Of a stretch of DNA of 64,000 nucleotides, positions 7,804 through 15,644 are shown piece by piece (position 1 is the first letter of the stretch; each line of letters starts with the position of its first letter). Position numbers and translations under genes: made by a program. A model generated the notes under the pieces. It ran no database searches and had not been told where the DNA came from. It saw only the letters and a list, made by a program, of their open reading frames with translations. The stretch comes from Paractinoplanes aksuensis (GTDB lineage Bacteria > Actinomycetota > Actinomycetes > Mycobacteriales > Micromonosporaceae): assembly GCF_024137025.1 (NCBI RefSeq), contig NZ_JAMYJR010000021.1, forward strand, positions 1 through 64,000, written 5' to 3'.

Positions 7804-8511
7804 TTACAGCGTCTCGGCGAGTTGGTAGCCGGCGGTGGCCAGGGCGGCCACGACGGGGCCGCCGGCCAGGATCAGGCTGCGGCCCAGGGCGCTGCGTACC
7901 GGCTCGGGCAGGTCGGCGCGGCGGCGGAGCTCGGCGTGCAGGGCGGCCGAGACCTCGTCGGGGGTGCCGTTGGCGTCGATCACCACGAAGTCGGCGAACT
8001 CGGGCAGCGAGAGGTAGGCGGCCCGGGCCGATTCGAGGTAGTCCATCGATTCGCTGTCGTAGCCGCGGGCCTCGATCCGCTCGTGGGCGACCTTGGGGTC
8101 GACGTCGAGCAGGAACGTGAGGTCGGGCTTCGGGAAGAAGTGGTAGGCCCAGCGGGCGCGACGCTCGGCGGCCGGAGCGGCGTGGCGGGCCCGCAGGCTG
8201 GCGTACTGACAGAAGGCGTAGCGGTCCATGACCACGGTGCCACCGGTGAAGCGACGGCGGACCAGGGTGCGCAGGATCGCCAGCCAGCGCAGCACCGACT
8301 CGACGAACAGCGTGCCGCGGCGGCCCAGCAGGTCTTCGGCGTCGCGTTTGCCGAGCCGGACGGCCAGCTTGCCGAACCAGTGGCGGCCGCCGGCGTTGCG
8401 GCGGTAGGACACGCGCAGACCCGCCGCGCTGAGCTCATCGGCCAGGCGGTGGGCCTGTGTCGTTTTGCCCGAGCCGTCCATGCCGACGAGCGCGATCGTG
8501 CGAAGGGTCAT
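7804..8511 (-). CDS. Thymidylate-kinase-like P-loop kinase
   Basis: About 235 residues. It has the Walker A motif GMDGSGKTT near the N-terminus, a DRYAFCQYASLRA segment corresponding to the DR(Y/F) motif of dTMP kinases, and a later ERIEARGYDSESMDY lid-like region. It would phosphorylate dTMP or a related nucleoside monophosphate. It ends in a hydrophobic 35-residue extension (SLILAGGPVVAALATAGYQL) not usual in Tmk, so it may be a paralog rather than the housekeeping enzyme. Upstream lies a long intergenic repeat array. TTG at 8520 is a possible earlier start. Confidence 0.8.
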   Translation of the reverse strand: MTLRTIALVGMDGSGKTTQAHRLADELSAAGLRVSYRRNAGGRHWFGKLAVRLGKRDAEDLLGRRGTLFVESVLRWLAILRTLVRRRFTGGTVVMDRYAFCQYASLRARHAAPAAERRARWAYHFFPKPDLTFLLDVDPKVAHERIEARGYDSESMDYLESARAAYLSLPEFADFVVIDANGTPDEVSAALHAELRRRADLPEPVRSALGRSLILAGGPVVAALATAGYQLAETL

Positions 8512-8629
8512 ACCAACCAACGGTAACCGCCGGGTGCACGCAAGGGCTCCGCCGAACGTCGCGTCATTCCGAGGTCGGTGCGCGTGACTCCCCGGGGTGC
8601 AGCACGTGATTTGAGGGCTGCGCGTGTCA

Positions 8630-8876
8630 CTCCGCGGGCGGCGCCGCGAGACGAGACGGGCCGTCTCACGATAGGGGCGCTGGAACTCCGCGGGCAGCGT
8701 CGCGAAACGAGACGGGCCGTCTCACGATAGGGGCGCTGGAACTCCGCGGGCAGCGTCGCGAAACGAGACGTGCCGTCTCACGATAGGGGCGCTGGAACTC
8801 CGCGGGCAGCGTCGCGAAACGAGACGTGCCGTCTTGCGATGGGTGCGCTGGGACTCCGGGGGCGTTGCGCGCGATT
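8630..8876. repeat. 56-bp tandem repeat array with internal palindrome
   Basis: Units start at 8653, 8709, 8765 and 8821, with a partial copy before the first. The first three are almost identical and the fourth decays. Each unit begins with GAGACGGGCCGTCTC or the T variant, a 6-bp-arm palindrome. The period is not a multiple of three and no frame crosses the array sensibly, so it is not coding. The rest of the roughly 590-base gap between the kinase-like gene and the nucleotidyltransferase gene shows nothing else recognisable. Confidence 0.9.
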
Positions 8877-9098
8877 CCGGGTACGGGGCGGGGTCGGTCG
8901 GGGGCGGGGCCGGGGTTCGGAGAGGCGGGGACGGGGTCGACCGGTCGGCACCGCGTTTTCCGGCGGCGGATCGCGCCGCGTACCAAAATGGGTTTTGCAG
9001 TGGGTTTGCCCGGTGTCTCGTCCGTGCGGCGATTCAATGACAGGCGTCACGGGTAGTCGTATCCGACACATCGAACCGACGTCGACAGGGGGAACGTC

Positions 9099-9674
9099 AT
9101 GCCGCACCGCGTGGACGAAGGCCTGGCCACCACGCTCAAGAAGGTCGCCTCGACTCTGAAGTCCGCCGGCATACCGTTCGCGCTCGGCGGGAGCTTCGCG
9201 GTCTACGCGCACGGCGGGCACTCCAGCGACCACGACGTGGACTTCCTGCTGCGCGAGGAGGACCGCGATCAGGCGCTCGCCGAGCTGGCCGAGGTCGGTT
9301 TCCGCACGGAGATGCCGCCCGAGGACTGGCTGGTCAAGGTCTATGACGAGGACCGGATGGTCGATCTGATCTATCGGCCGGTGGAGACGCCGGTGACGAT
9401 GGAGACGCTGGCCGACACCGAGCAGATCTCGGTCGAGGCCATCTATATGCCGGTGCTCTCGGCGACCCAGCTGATGGTGCACAAGCTGCTCAGCTACAGC
9501 CAGCACTATTGCGACTTCGCGACCGGACTGCCGGTGGCCCGTTCGCTGCGCGAGCAGATCGACTGGGCCCGGGTGCGTCGCGAGACTGAGAAATCGCCGT
9601 ACGCGGAAGCCTTCCTCATCCTCCTGGACCGGCTGGACGTCGTGCCGGCCGAGGTGGAACTGGCCCAGAACTAG
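9099..9674 (+). CDS. Nucleotidyltransferase-fold protein
   Basis: 191 residues with the minimal-nucleotidyltransferase core: Gly30-Gly31-Ser32 (ALGGSFAVYAHG), then Asp46 and Asp48 in SDHDVDFLL, which would bind metal and nucleotide, and a third acidic residue likely in DLIYRP. Such proteins are often annotated as nucleotidyl transferase AbiEii/MNT-like. The substrate is unknown. The start has AGGGGGAACGTC just upstream. It begins a tight operon with a BON protein (12-base gap) and a metallophosphoesterase (4-base overlap), suggesting linked nucleotide chemistry. Confidence 0.82.
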   Translation: MPHRVDEGLATTLKKVASTLKSAGIPFALGGSFAVYAHGGHSSDHDVDFLLREEDRDQALAELAEVGFRTEMPPEDWLVKVYDEDRMVDLIYRPVETPVTMETLADTEQISVEAIYMPVLSATQLMVHKLLSYSQHYCDFATGLPVARSLREQIDWARVRRETEKSPYAEAFLILLDRLDVVPAEVELAQN

Positions 9675-9686
9675 TAGGGGGTTGGG

Positions 9687-9935
9687 ATGACGAACGACAC
9701 CGATCTCGAGGCCGAGATCCAGCGGCTGCTCACCGAGCACGACCGGATAGCCGAGCAGGGCATCACCGTGCAGCGCCGCGACCACCTGGTCGTGCTGGGC
9801 GGCGAGGTGGAGAGCGCGCAGCGCCGCGACGAGATCTGCCGGCAGATCTCGTCGCACTTCCCGGAGCTCGAGATCACTTGTGACATCGGGATCACCCGGG
9901 CCCAGGCGCCCAGCGAGGTGGAGGAGATTTCATGA
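9687..9935 (+). CDS. BON-domain-like small protein
   Basis: 82 residues with no signal peptide. The central segment, GITVQRRDHLVVLGGEVESAQRRDEI, follows the BON alpha/beta pattern with its conserved Gly in LGGEV. BON domains usually bind phospholipid or interfacial surfaces, but cytosolic versions exist. The ATG has AGGGGGTTGGG directly upstream. Its stop overlaps the start of the phosphoesterase gene (ATGA), indicating translational coupling. The assignment rests on pattern only. Confidence 0.7.
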   Translation: MTNDTDLEAEIQRLLTEHDRIAEQGITVQRRDHLVVLGGEVESAQRRDEICRQISSHFPELEITCDIGITRAQAPSEVEEIS

Positions 9936-10678
9936 TCCGGATCGCCGCCGTGGGCGACGTCCACGTGGACAAGGACGTGGTGGGCCGCTACCGGCCCGCC
10001 CTCGAGGAGCTGCCGGACCGGGCCGACGCCCTGCTGATCGCCGGCGACCTGACCCGGCACGGCACCGTCGACGAGGCCAAGTGCTTCGCCCAGGAGTTCG
10101 GCGGGCTGGGCGTGCCGGTCGTGGTGGTGCTGGGCAACCACGACCACCAGAGCGACCAGCAGGACGAGGTGACCAAGACGATCGAGGACGCCGGGATCAC
10201 CGTGCTCGAGGGCGCGGCGACCGTCCTCGAGATCCGCGGGCACCGGCTCGGCGTCGCCGGCACCAAGGGCTTCGGCGGCGGGTTCGCCGGGGCCTGCGCC
10301 AGCAACTTCGGCGAGCGCGAGATGAAGGACTTCGTGGGCACCGCCGAGCGTTACGCGGCCGACCTGGAACGGGCGCTGAAATCGGTGGAGTGCGACGCCC
10401 TGGTGGCGCTCACCCACTACGCCCCGGTGCCCGAGACGCTGGTCGGCGAGCCGCTCGAGATCTACGCCTTCCTGGGCTGCTACCAGCTCGGACGCTCGAT
10501 CGACGCGGCCGGGGCGGCGCTGGCCCTGCACGGCCACGCCCACCACGGGTCGGAGCGCGGGCGGACCCCGGGCGGGGTCCCCGTGCGCAACGTCGCGCAC
10601 CCGGTGATCAAGCAGGCGTACAACGTGTACCAGCTGCTGTCCGAAGAGGTCGACACCACTTTGATCGGTGCTCGATAG
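9932..10678 (+). CDS. Calcineurin-like metallophosphoesterase
   Basis: 248 residues. All metal-binding blocks of the family are visible: Asp9-x-His11 (GDVH), Gly38-Asp39 (IAGDLT), Gly68-Asn-His-Asp71 (GNHDH), a histidine in LTHYAP and GHAHHG near the C-terminus. It should hydrolyse phosphomono- or diesters with two metal ions. The substrate is unknown, and the nearby nucleotidyltransferase suggests nucleotide products (inference). It is the last gene of a three-gene operon, translationally coupled to the BON gene. Confidence 0.9.
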   Translation: MIRIAAVGDVHVDKDVVGRYRPALEELPDRADALLIAGDLTRHGTVDEAKCFAQEFGGLGVPVVVVLGNHDHQSDQQDEVTKTIEDAGITVLEGAATVLEIRGHRLGVAGTKGFGGGFAGACASNFGEREMKDFVGTAERYAADLERALKSVECDALVALTHYAPVPETLVGEPLEIYAFLGCYQLGRSIDAAGAALALHGHAHHGSERGRTPGGVPVRNVAHPVIKQAYNVYQLLSEEVDTTLIGAR

Positions 10679-10717
10679 GCAGGTTTTCGATTCGGGGCCC
10701 TCGGGTATCCGATGTTC

Positions 10718-10861
10718 ATGGACCTAATTCTTTGGATCATCGCAGTAATCCTGGTGGTCGCCGGCATCCTCGCGCTCTTCCGGCGGCAGTTGCTCTGGGG
10801 CATCGTGCTGATCGTCGTCGGCCTCCTGGTCGGCCCCGGCGGCGTCAGCATCTTCACCTGA
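10718..10861 (+). CDS. GPGG-motif small membrane protein
   Basis: A 47-residue protein with two hydrophobic helices separated by a basic turn (ALFRRQLLWG) and ending in LVGPGGVSIFT. The GPGG motif after a second helix is the hallmark of a small actinobacterial membrane protein family of unknown role. An in-frame ATG two codons earlier is equally possible. It stands alone between the phosphoesterase gene and a strong terminator. Confidence 0.72.
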   Translation: MDLILWIIAVILVVAGILALFRRQLLWGIVLIVVGLLVGPGGVSIFT

Positions 10862-10903
10862 TCGGTAACGAGGCTCTCCACGACTCCATCCCCCACGTCC
10901 GAA

Positions 10904-10934
10904 AACCGGGCCACCCCTAAAGGGTGGCCCGGTT
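10904..10934 (+). terminator. Rho-independent terminator
   Basis: AACCGGGCCACCC pairs perfectly with GGGTGGCCCGGTT (13 bp) around a 5-base loop, followed by a T-rich stretch. It ends the GPGG-protein unit. Confidence 0.92.
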
Positions 10935-11036
10935 CTGTTTGTCCGGGTTGCCGCACTCGCGGTGCGACGGACACGTGACGTGAAGTGACTGAATCACTCG
11001 CGGAAATTCTTCGATCTTTCTCCGCGAGGGGTCCCG

Positions 11037-11912
11037 GTGGCCGAGGTTCATCACTTCACGTACGGCGCGTTCAACCCGATCGCCGCCTTCCTGCTCGCCT
11101 TTCTGGGGTCGTTCTTCGGCCTGCTCAGCACGGCCCGGGCCCGCGGCGCCCGCACCAAGGGCCGGCGCAACCGCTGGCTGCTGATCGGCGCCTTCGCCAT
11201 CGGCGGCGGCGCCATCTGGCTCATGCACTTCGCCGCGATGCTCGGCTTCGAGGTGCCGGCCAGCCCCGTACGCTTCGACGTCCCGATGACGTTGGCCAGC
11301 CTCGCCTTCGCGGTGTTCGCCGTGGGGGCCGGCCTGCTGATCGTCGGTCACGGCCGGCGCAGCCTGCCCAAGACCCTGGTGGCCGGCGGGCTCACCGGCG
11401 GCGGGGTGCTGGCCATGCACTACACCGGCATGCTGGCCATGCACGTGGCCGGCGACATCCAGTACAACCTGGCCCTGGTCGTCGCCTCGGCCGTCATCGC
11501 GGTGGTGGCGTCCACGATCGCCCTGTGGTTCACCGTCTCGGTGCGCGGCTGGGCGCCGATCAGCGGGGCCGCGGCCATCATGGCCATCGCGGTCTGCGGC
11601 ATGCACTACACCGGGATGGCCGCCCTGTCGGTGCATCTCGAGGCGGGCGCGCTCGACCGGGTGGTCGGGTTCCGGCCGCTCACGCTGATCCTGCCGATCA
11701 CGCTGATCACCGCCGCGACCATCATCGGGGTGGCCCTGAGCGCGCTCCAGGCCATGACCGAGGAGGAGTTCACCGACGGTGCCGGCACCCCGCGCCGGGG
11801 TGCGCACGCCGAGGCGGGCAACCCGTGGTCGCTCAAGCAGGCGACGATCGCGACGGCCGGCCGGCGGCCCTCGCCCCGCCCGGTTCCGATGCGCTCACCC
11901 ACCAACGGCTGA
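11037..11912 (+). CDS. MHYT-domain integral membrane sensor
   Basis: About 291 residues with seven predicted membrane helices. The MHYT repeat signature appears three times: LMHFAAM, AMHYTGMLAMH and GMHYTGMAAL. These His/Met positions are thought to hold a copper ion that could sense O2, CO or NO (a prediction for the family, not shown). No output domain (GGDEF, EAL, kinase) is attached; the tail of about 60 residues is basic and disordered. The start is GTG after GCGAGGGG. A second MHYT protein of the same layout lies near 55 kb. Confidence 0.88.
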   Translation: MAEVHHFTYGAFNPIAAFLLAFLGSFFGLLSTARARGARTKGRRNRWLLIGAFAIGGGAIWLMHFAAMLGFEVPASPVRFDVPMTLASLAFAVFAVGAGLLIVGHGRRSLPKTLVAGGLTGGGVLAMHYTGMLAMHVAGDIQYNLALVVASAVIAVVASTIALWFTVSVRGWAPISGAAAIMAIAVCGMHYTGMAALSVHLEAGALDRVVGFRPLTLILPITLITAATIIGVALSALQAMTEEEFTDGAGTPRRGAHAEAGNPWSLKQATIATAGRRPSPRPVPMRSPTNG

Positions 11913-11920
11913 GGCTCCGG

Positions 11921-11926
11921 TACGTT
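11921..11926 (+). promoter_or_regulatory. Leaderless promoter -10 (TACGTT)
   Basis: TACGTT stands 6 bases before the ATG of the HD hydrolase gene, which lacks a ribosome binding site. Confidence 0.5.
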
Positions 11927-11932
11927 CTCGGC

Positions 11933-12649
11933 ATGGCGCCACGGATGCTGCTGTCGATGCCGTTGCACGCGATCACCGAGGTGTACGGCGAGGCGGGGCT
12001 GCGGGAGCGGTTCCTGCTCGAGCTCGAGACCTTCCCCGAGGCCGAGCGCAAGCAGTTGATCGAGGCGCTCGACCTGGCCGCGCGGCTGCACGCCGGGGAC
12101 CGCCGGGTGCGTGAGCCCTACCTCAACCACCTGTTGCGGGTGGCCATCCGGATCATCAAGTACTACGGCGTACGCGATGTCGACGTGCTCACCGCGGCCC
12201 TGCTGCACGATGCGGTCGAGGACCATCCGGACGAGCTGGCCGGCACCAGCCAGGGCTCGTACACCGAGCTGACCGAGCTGGCCGTGGCCGAGCTGGCCGC
12301 CCGCTTCGGGCCCCGGGTGGCCGAGCTGGTGCGGTCGGTCACCAATCCCGAGTACGACCCCGAGCGCGACCGCCACGAGCAGTACCGCGCGCACGTGGCG
12401 GCCAGCCTCGACCGCGACCCGTGGGCCCGGGTGATCAAGGTCTCGGACTTCACCGACAACGGGGTCGGGGTGGTCCACACGACCCCGGAGAAGGCGCTCT
12501 CGGCCGCCCGCAAGTACCGCCCGCTCGTGCCGAAACTGCGCGAGCTGGTCGGCCGCCCGGACACGCCGTTGTCGATCGCCGCCAAGGACCACATCCTCGA
12601 CCAGCTCGACCTGGCCGAGGAACGTTTCGCCTGCATCCTCGACGGTTAG
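11933..12649 (+). CDS. Stand-alone Rel/Mesh1-like HD hydrolase
   Basis: 238 residues with one HD domain. Every residue known to matter in the (p)ppGpp hydrolase site of Rel enzymes has a counterpart: His66, His92-Asp93 (LLHDAVED), Glu96-Asp97, and Asp172 with Asn176 (KVSDFTDN). No synthetase, TGS or ACT domain is attached, as in small alarmone hydrolases such as Mesh1. The predicted reaction is removal of the 3' pyrophosphate from (p)ppGpp or a similar nucleotide. Substrate is inferred. The stop codon lies inside the -10 box of the next gene. Confidence 0.78.
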   Translation: MAPRMLLSMPLHAITEVYGEAGLRERFLLELETFPEAERKQLIEALDLAARLHAGDRRVREPYLNHLLRVAIRIIKYYGVRDVDVLTAALLHDAVEDHPDELAGTSQGSYTELTELAVAELAARFGPRVAELVRSVTNPEYDPERDRHEQYRAHVAASLDRDPWARVIKVSDFTDNGVGVVHTTPEKALSAARKYRPLVPKLRELVGRPDTPLSIAAKDHILDQLDLAEERFACILDG

Positions 12650-12652
12650 CCT
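12647..12652 (+). promoter_or_regulatory. Leaderless promoter -10 (TAGCCT) overlapping a stop codon
   Basis: TAGCCT is 7 bases before the ATG of the alpha-glucosidase gene, and its first three bases are the TAG stop of the HD hydrolase gene. Confidence 0.5.
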
Positions 12653-12659
12653 GGGGGTC

Positions 12660-14261
12660 ATGGTCCACACCGACGCTTGGTGGCGCGACGCCGTCATCTA
12701 CCAGGTCTATCCCCGCTCGTTCGCCGACAGTGACGGCGACGGGATGGGTGACCTGCCCGGCATCACCGGGCGCCTGCACCACCTGAAAGAGCTCGGCATC
12801 GACGCCGTGTGGCTCTCCCCGTTCTATCCCTCGCCGCAGCACGACGCCGGCTACGACGTGGCCGACTACCGCGGGGTCGACCCGCGCTTCGGCGCGCTCG
12901 GCGACGCCGACAAGCTGATCGCCGAGGCGCACGGCCTGGGCATCAAGGTCATCGTCGACCTGGTGCCCAACCACACCTCGAACGAGCACGAGTGGTTCCG
13001 GGCCGCGCTGGCCGCCGGGCCGGGCAGCCCGGAGCGCGAGCGGTACATCTTCCGTTCCGGTGACCAGCCGCCGAACTCGTGGAAGAGCGTCTTCGGGGGC
13101 AGCGCCTGGGAGCGGCTGCCCGACGGGGACTGGTACCTGCACCTGTTCGACGTGAGCCAGCCCGACCTCAACTGGGACAACCCCGAGGTGCGGGCCGAGT
13201 TCCTCGACGTGCTGCGGTTCTGGCTCGACCGCGGGGTCGACGGTTTCCGCGTCGACGTCGCCCACGGGCTGGTCAAGGAGGCCAACCTGACCGACTGGAC
13301 GACGGCCAGCACGATCCTGGGCGGTCTCGACCCGGCCGGCCCGCCGCCGCCCATGTGGGACCAGGAGGGCGTGCACGAGATCTACCGGTCGTGGCGCAAG
13401 GTGCTCGACGAGTACCCGGGCGGGCGGATCCTGGTCGCCGAGGCGTGGGTGGCGCCGGCGTCGCGGCTGGCCCGCTACGTGCGCCCGGACGAGATGCACC
13501 AGGCGTTCAACTTCCCCTACCTGGACGCGCCGTGGAAGCCCGCCGAGCTGCGGGCCGTGATCGACGAGACGCTCGCGGCCAACAACGAGGTGGGCGCGAC
13601 CACCACCTGGGTGCTGTCGAACCACGACGTGGTGCGGCACGCCTCACGGCTGGGCTTCCCGGCCGGCACACCGCGGATGCCCGGCATCGGGGCCGAGGAC
13701 CCGCAACCCGACTCCGCGCTCGGTCTGCGCCGGGCCCGGGCGGCCACGCTCCTGATGCTCGGGCTGCCGGGTTCGGCCTACCTGTACCAGGGCGAGGAGC
13801 TGGGCCTGCCCGAGCACACCACGATGCCCGACGAGTTCCGGGAGGACCCGGCCTGGGAGCGCTCGGGGCACGCGGAGCGCGGGCGGGACGGCTGCCGGGT
13901 GCCGCTGCCGTGGGAGGCCGACGCGCCGTCGTACGGCTTCGGCCCGGCCGACGCGTCCTGGCTGCCGCAGCCGGCCACCTGGGCCGAGTACGCGCTCGAC
14001 CGCCAGCAGGGTGTGCCCGGCTCGACCTGGGAGCTCTACCGCTCCGCGCTGGAGCTGCGTCGTGAGCACGGTCTGGGTAGCGGTTCCGTGGTGTGGCAGG
14101 ACGGCGGGTTCGCCTTCCGCAACGGCGACGTGCTGGTGCTGACCAACTTCGGCCCGGACGCGGTGGCGCTACCGGCCGGCGCCCGGGTCCTGCTGAGCAG
14201 CGAGCCCCTCGACGGCGACGGGCGGGTCCCCACCGACGTCACCGTGTGGGCCGCCCTCTAG
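12660..14261 (+). CDS. GH13 alpha-glucosidase
   Basis: 533 residues, cytosolic, with the GH13 (alpha/beta)8 barrel. The catalytic triad is Asp199 (GFRVD, nucleophile), Glu261 (VAEAW, acid/base) and Asp323 (SNHD). The N-terminal WWRDAVIYQVYPRSFADSDGDGMGD and the calcium-site-like DSDGDG are typical of oligo-1,6-glucosidases and alpha-glucosidases that release glucose from short alpha-glucans, maltose or isomaltose. No signal peptide is seen. The last 93 bases overlap the convergent MFS gene. The exact linkage specificity cannot be told. Confidence 0.92.
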   Translation: MVHTDAWWRDAVIYQVYPRSFADSDGDGMGDLPGITGRLHHLKELGIDAVWLSPFYPSPQHDAGYDVADYRGVDPRFGALGDADKLIAEAHGLGIKVIVDLVPNHTSNEHEWFRAALAAGPGSPERERYIFRSGDQPPNSWKSVFGGSAWERLPDGDWYLHLFDVSQPDLNWDNPEVRAEFLDVLRFWLDRGVDGFRVDVAHGLVKEANLTDWTTASTILGGLDPAGPPPPMWDQEGVHEIYRSWRKVLDEYPGGRILVAEAWVAPASRLARYVRPDEMHQAFNFPYLDAPWKPAELRAVIDETLAANNEVGATTTWVLSNHDVVRHASRLGFPAGTPRMPGIGAEDPQPDSALGLRRARAATLLMLGLPGSAYLYQGEELGLPEHTTMPDEFREDPAWERSGHAERGRDGCRVPLPWEADAPSYGFGPADASWLPQPATWAEYALDRQQGVPGSTWELYRSALELRREHGLGSGSVVWQDGGFAFRNGDVLVLTNFGPDAVALPAGARVLLSSEPLDGDGRVPTDVTVWAAL

Positions 14262-15635
14262 CCGAGCGGCCCGGGCCAGCAGGGCGGCGTGCGTGTCCTC
14301 CATGTCACGCGCGACCGTCTTGCTGGCCAGCCAGAACATGACGCCGGTGGGCACCCAGAAGAGCTGGAAGGCGGCCAGGCCGACCGCGTAGTTGAGCGGC
14401 GGCGGGAAGGCCCCGGCCAGGCCGCGGAAGGCTGCCGCGACCATGATGTTGCCGCCGGCCCGGCCGAAACCGTTGACCAGGTTGCCCAGGCTGTAGACGG
14501 TGCCGCGGTGCTCGGGCGGGTTGACGTCGGCGATCAGGGCGAACCAGTTGGGCGAGTTGGCCGAGGTCAGCATCAGCGCGAACACGGCGACGGCCAGGCA
14601 CAGGCCGACGGTGGGCTCGGTGAAGACGTCGGCCAGCACGGCCTGGATGATCCCGCCCGTGCTCGCCCCGTCGGGCACGTCGATGCGCATCGGCACGAAG
14701 AAGAGCACCACGTAGAACGGCACAGCGGCGAGCACGCCGACGGCCGCGACCAGGGACCGGCCCCGGGGTGTGCGGCGTTGCAGGCGGTCGCCGACCAGGC
14801 CGCCCAGGATGGACAGCGCGCCGCCGGCCTGGAACAGCGTGGCGAACACGCTGCCGATCACGATCGCGGTGCCGGCCGAATAGCCCTGGTCCTCGGCCCG
14901 GGCCTGGAACAGCACGGGCAGCCAGACCAGCGAGCCCAGCGCGATCTGGGCCGTGCTGCCCTGCAGGATCAGCCAGATGTTGGTGCGCCGGCGCAGGATC
15001 AGCGGCAGATGGTCGTGGTGGATGCGCTCGTCGTACTCGACCCCGGCCAGTTCGGGCTGGCTGTCGCCACGCGGCACGTTGTAGGTGAACAGGTAGGCCA
15101 CGGTGGCGACGGCGCCGATAACGGCCGTGATCAGGAACGGCCGGCGCCAGTCGGCGTGGCCGAGCAGGCCCCCGACCAGGGTGCCGGCCAGCGTGCCGAC
15201 GCCCTGGGACAGGCCCCAGAAGCTCATCACCAGGCCCCGGCGCCGGGGTGAGATGAGATCGCTGACCACGGCGAAGCTGACCGAGGCGACGGCGCCCAGG
15301 CCGAACGCGGCGACGATCTGGCTGATCAGGAAGCTCGGGTAGCTGCCCGAGAAGCCGGACCAGGCGGTGCCGGCGATCCAGATCAGCGTGCCCGCGATGA
15401 GCACCGGCTTGCGGTCGGTGCGGTCGCCGGCGTACGCGAACCCGATCGCCGCCACCGCGCTGATCAGGAACATGATCGTGGTGGAGAGCGCGATGTGGCC
15501 CGAGCCGACCCCGAGGGAGTCGCCGATGCTGCTGTAGAGCGGTGGCACCAGGCCGATCGCGACGTTGTCGAGCGAGGCGAGGACCACGAACACCACGACG
15601 CTGTACGCGCGGTGGGCGGATCCTCCCCTTCTCAC
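14169..15635 (-). CDS. MFS transporter, last gene of the xyl unit
   Basis: 488 residues with about 12 membrane helices and MFS loop motifs (GDRTDRKP between helices 2 and 3, SPRRRGLVMSFWG in the middle). The N-terminus resembles Spinster-type and other drug or metabolite transporters. It begins 9 bases after the xylB stop, so it is probably co-transcribed with xylA-xylB and may move a pentose or derived product. That role rests on position only. The start is uncertain: a GGGGAGG lies inside the first codons. The 3' end overlaps the convergent GH13 gene by 93 bases. Confidence 0.82.
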   Translation of the reverse strand: MRRGGSAHRAYSVVVFVVLASLDNVAIGLVPPLYSSIGDSLGVGSGHIALSTTIMFLISAVAAIGFAYAGDRTDRKPVLIAGTLIWIAGTAWSGFSGSYPSFLISQIVAAFGLGAVASVSFAVVSDLISPRRRGLVMSFWGLSQGVGTLAGTLVGGLLGHADWRRPFLITAVIGAVATVAYLFTYNVPRGDSQPELAGVEYDERIHHDHLPLILRRRTNIWLILQGSTAQIALGSLVWLPVLFQARAEDQGYSAGTAIVIGSVFATLFQAGGALSILGGLVGDRLQRRTPRGRSLVAAVGVLAAVPFYVVLFFVPMRIDVPDGASTGGIIQAVLADVFTEPTVGLCLAVAVFALMLTSANSPNWFALIADVNPPEHRGTVYSLGNLVNGFGRAGGNIMVAAAFRGLAGAFPPPLNYAVGLAAFQLFWVPTGVMFWLASKTVARDMEDTHAALLARAARLEGGPHGDVGGDPPVAVEGLAAQQDPGAGR

Positions 15636-15644
15636 CCCGAAAGG

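Noticed and set aside
8666-9037. Protein with repeated SSAPI phrases in the 56-bp array
   Set aside because: The period is not a multiple of three, so the peptide repeat comes only from long open frames in GC-rich DNA. No start signal or domain.
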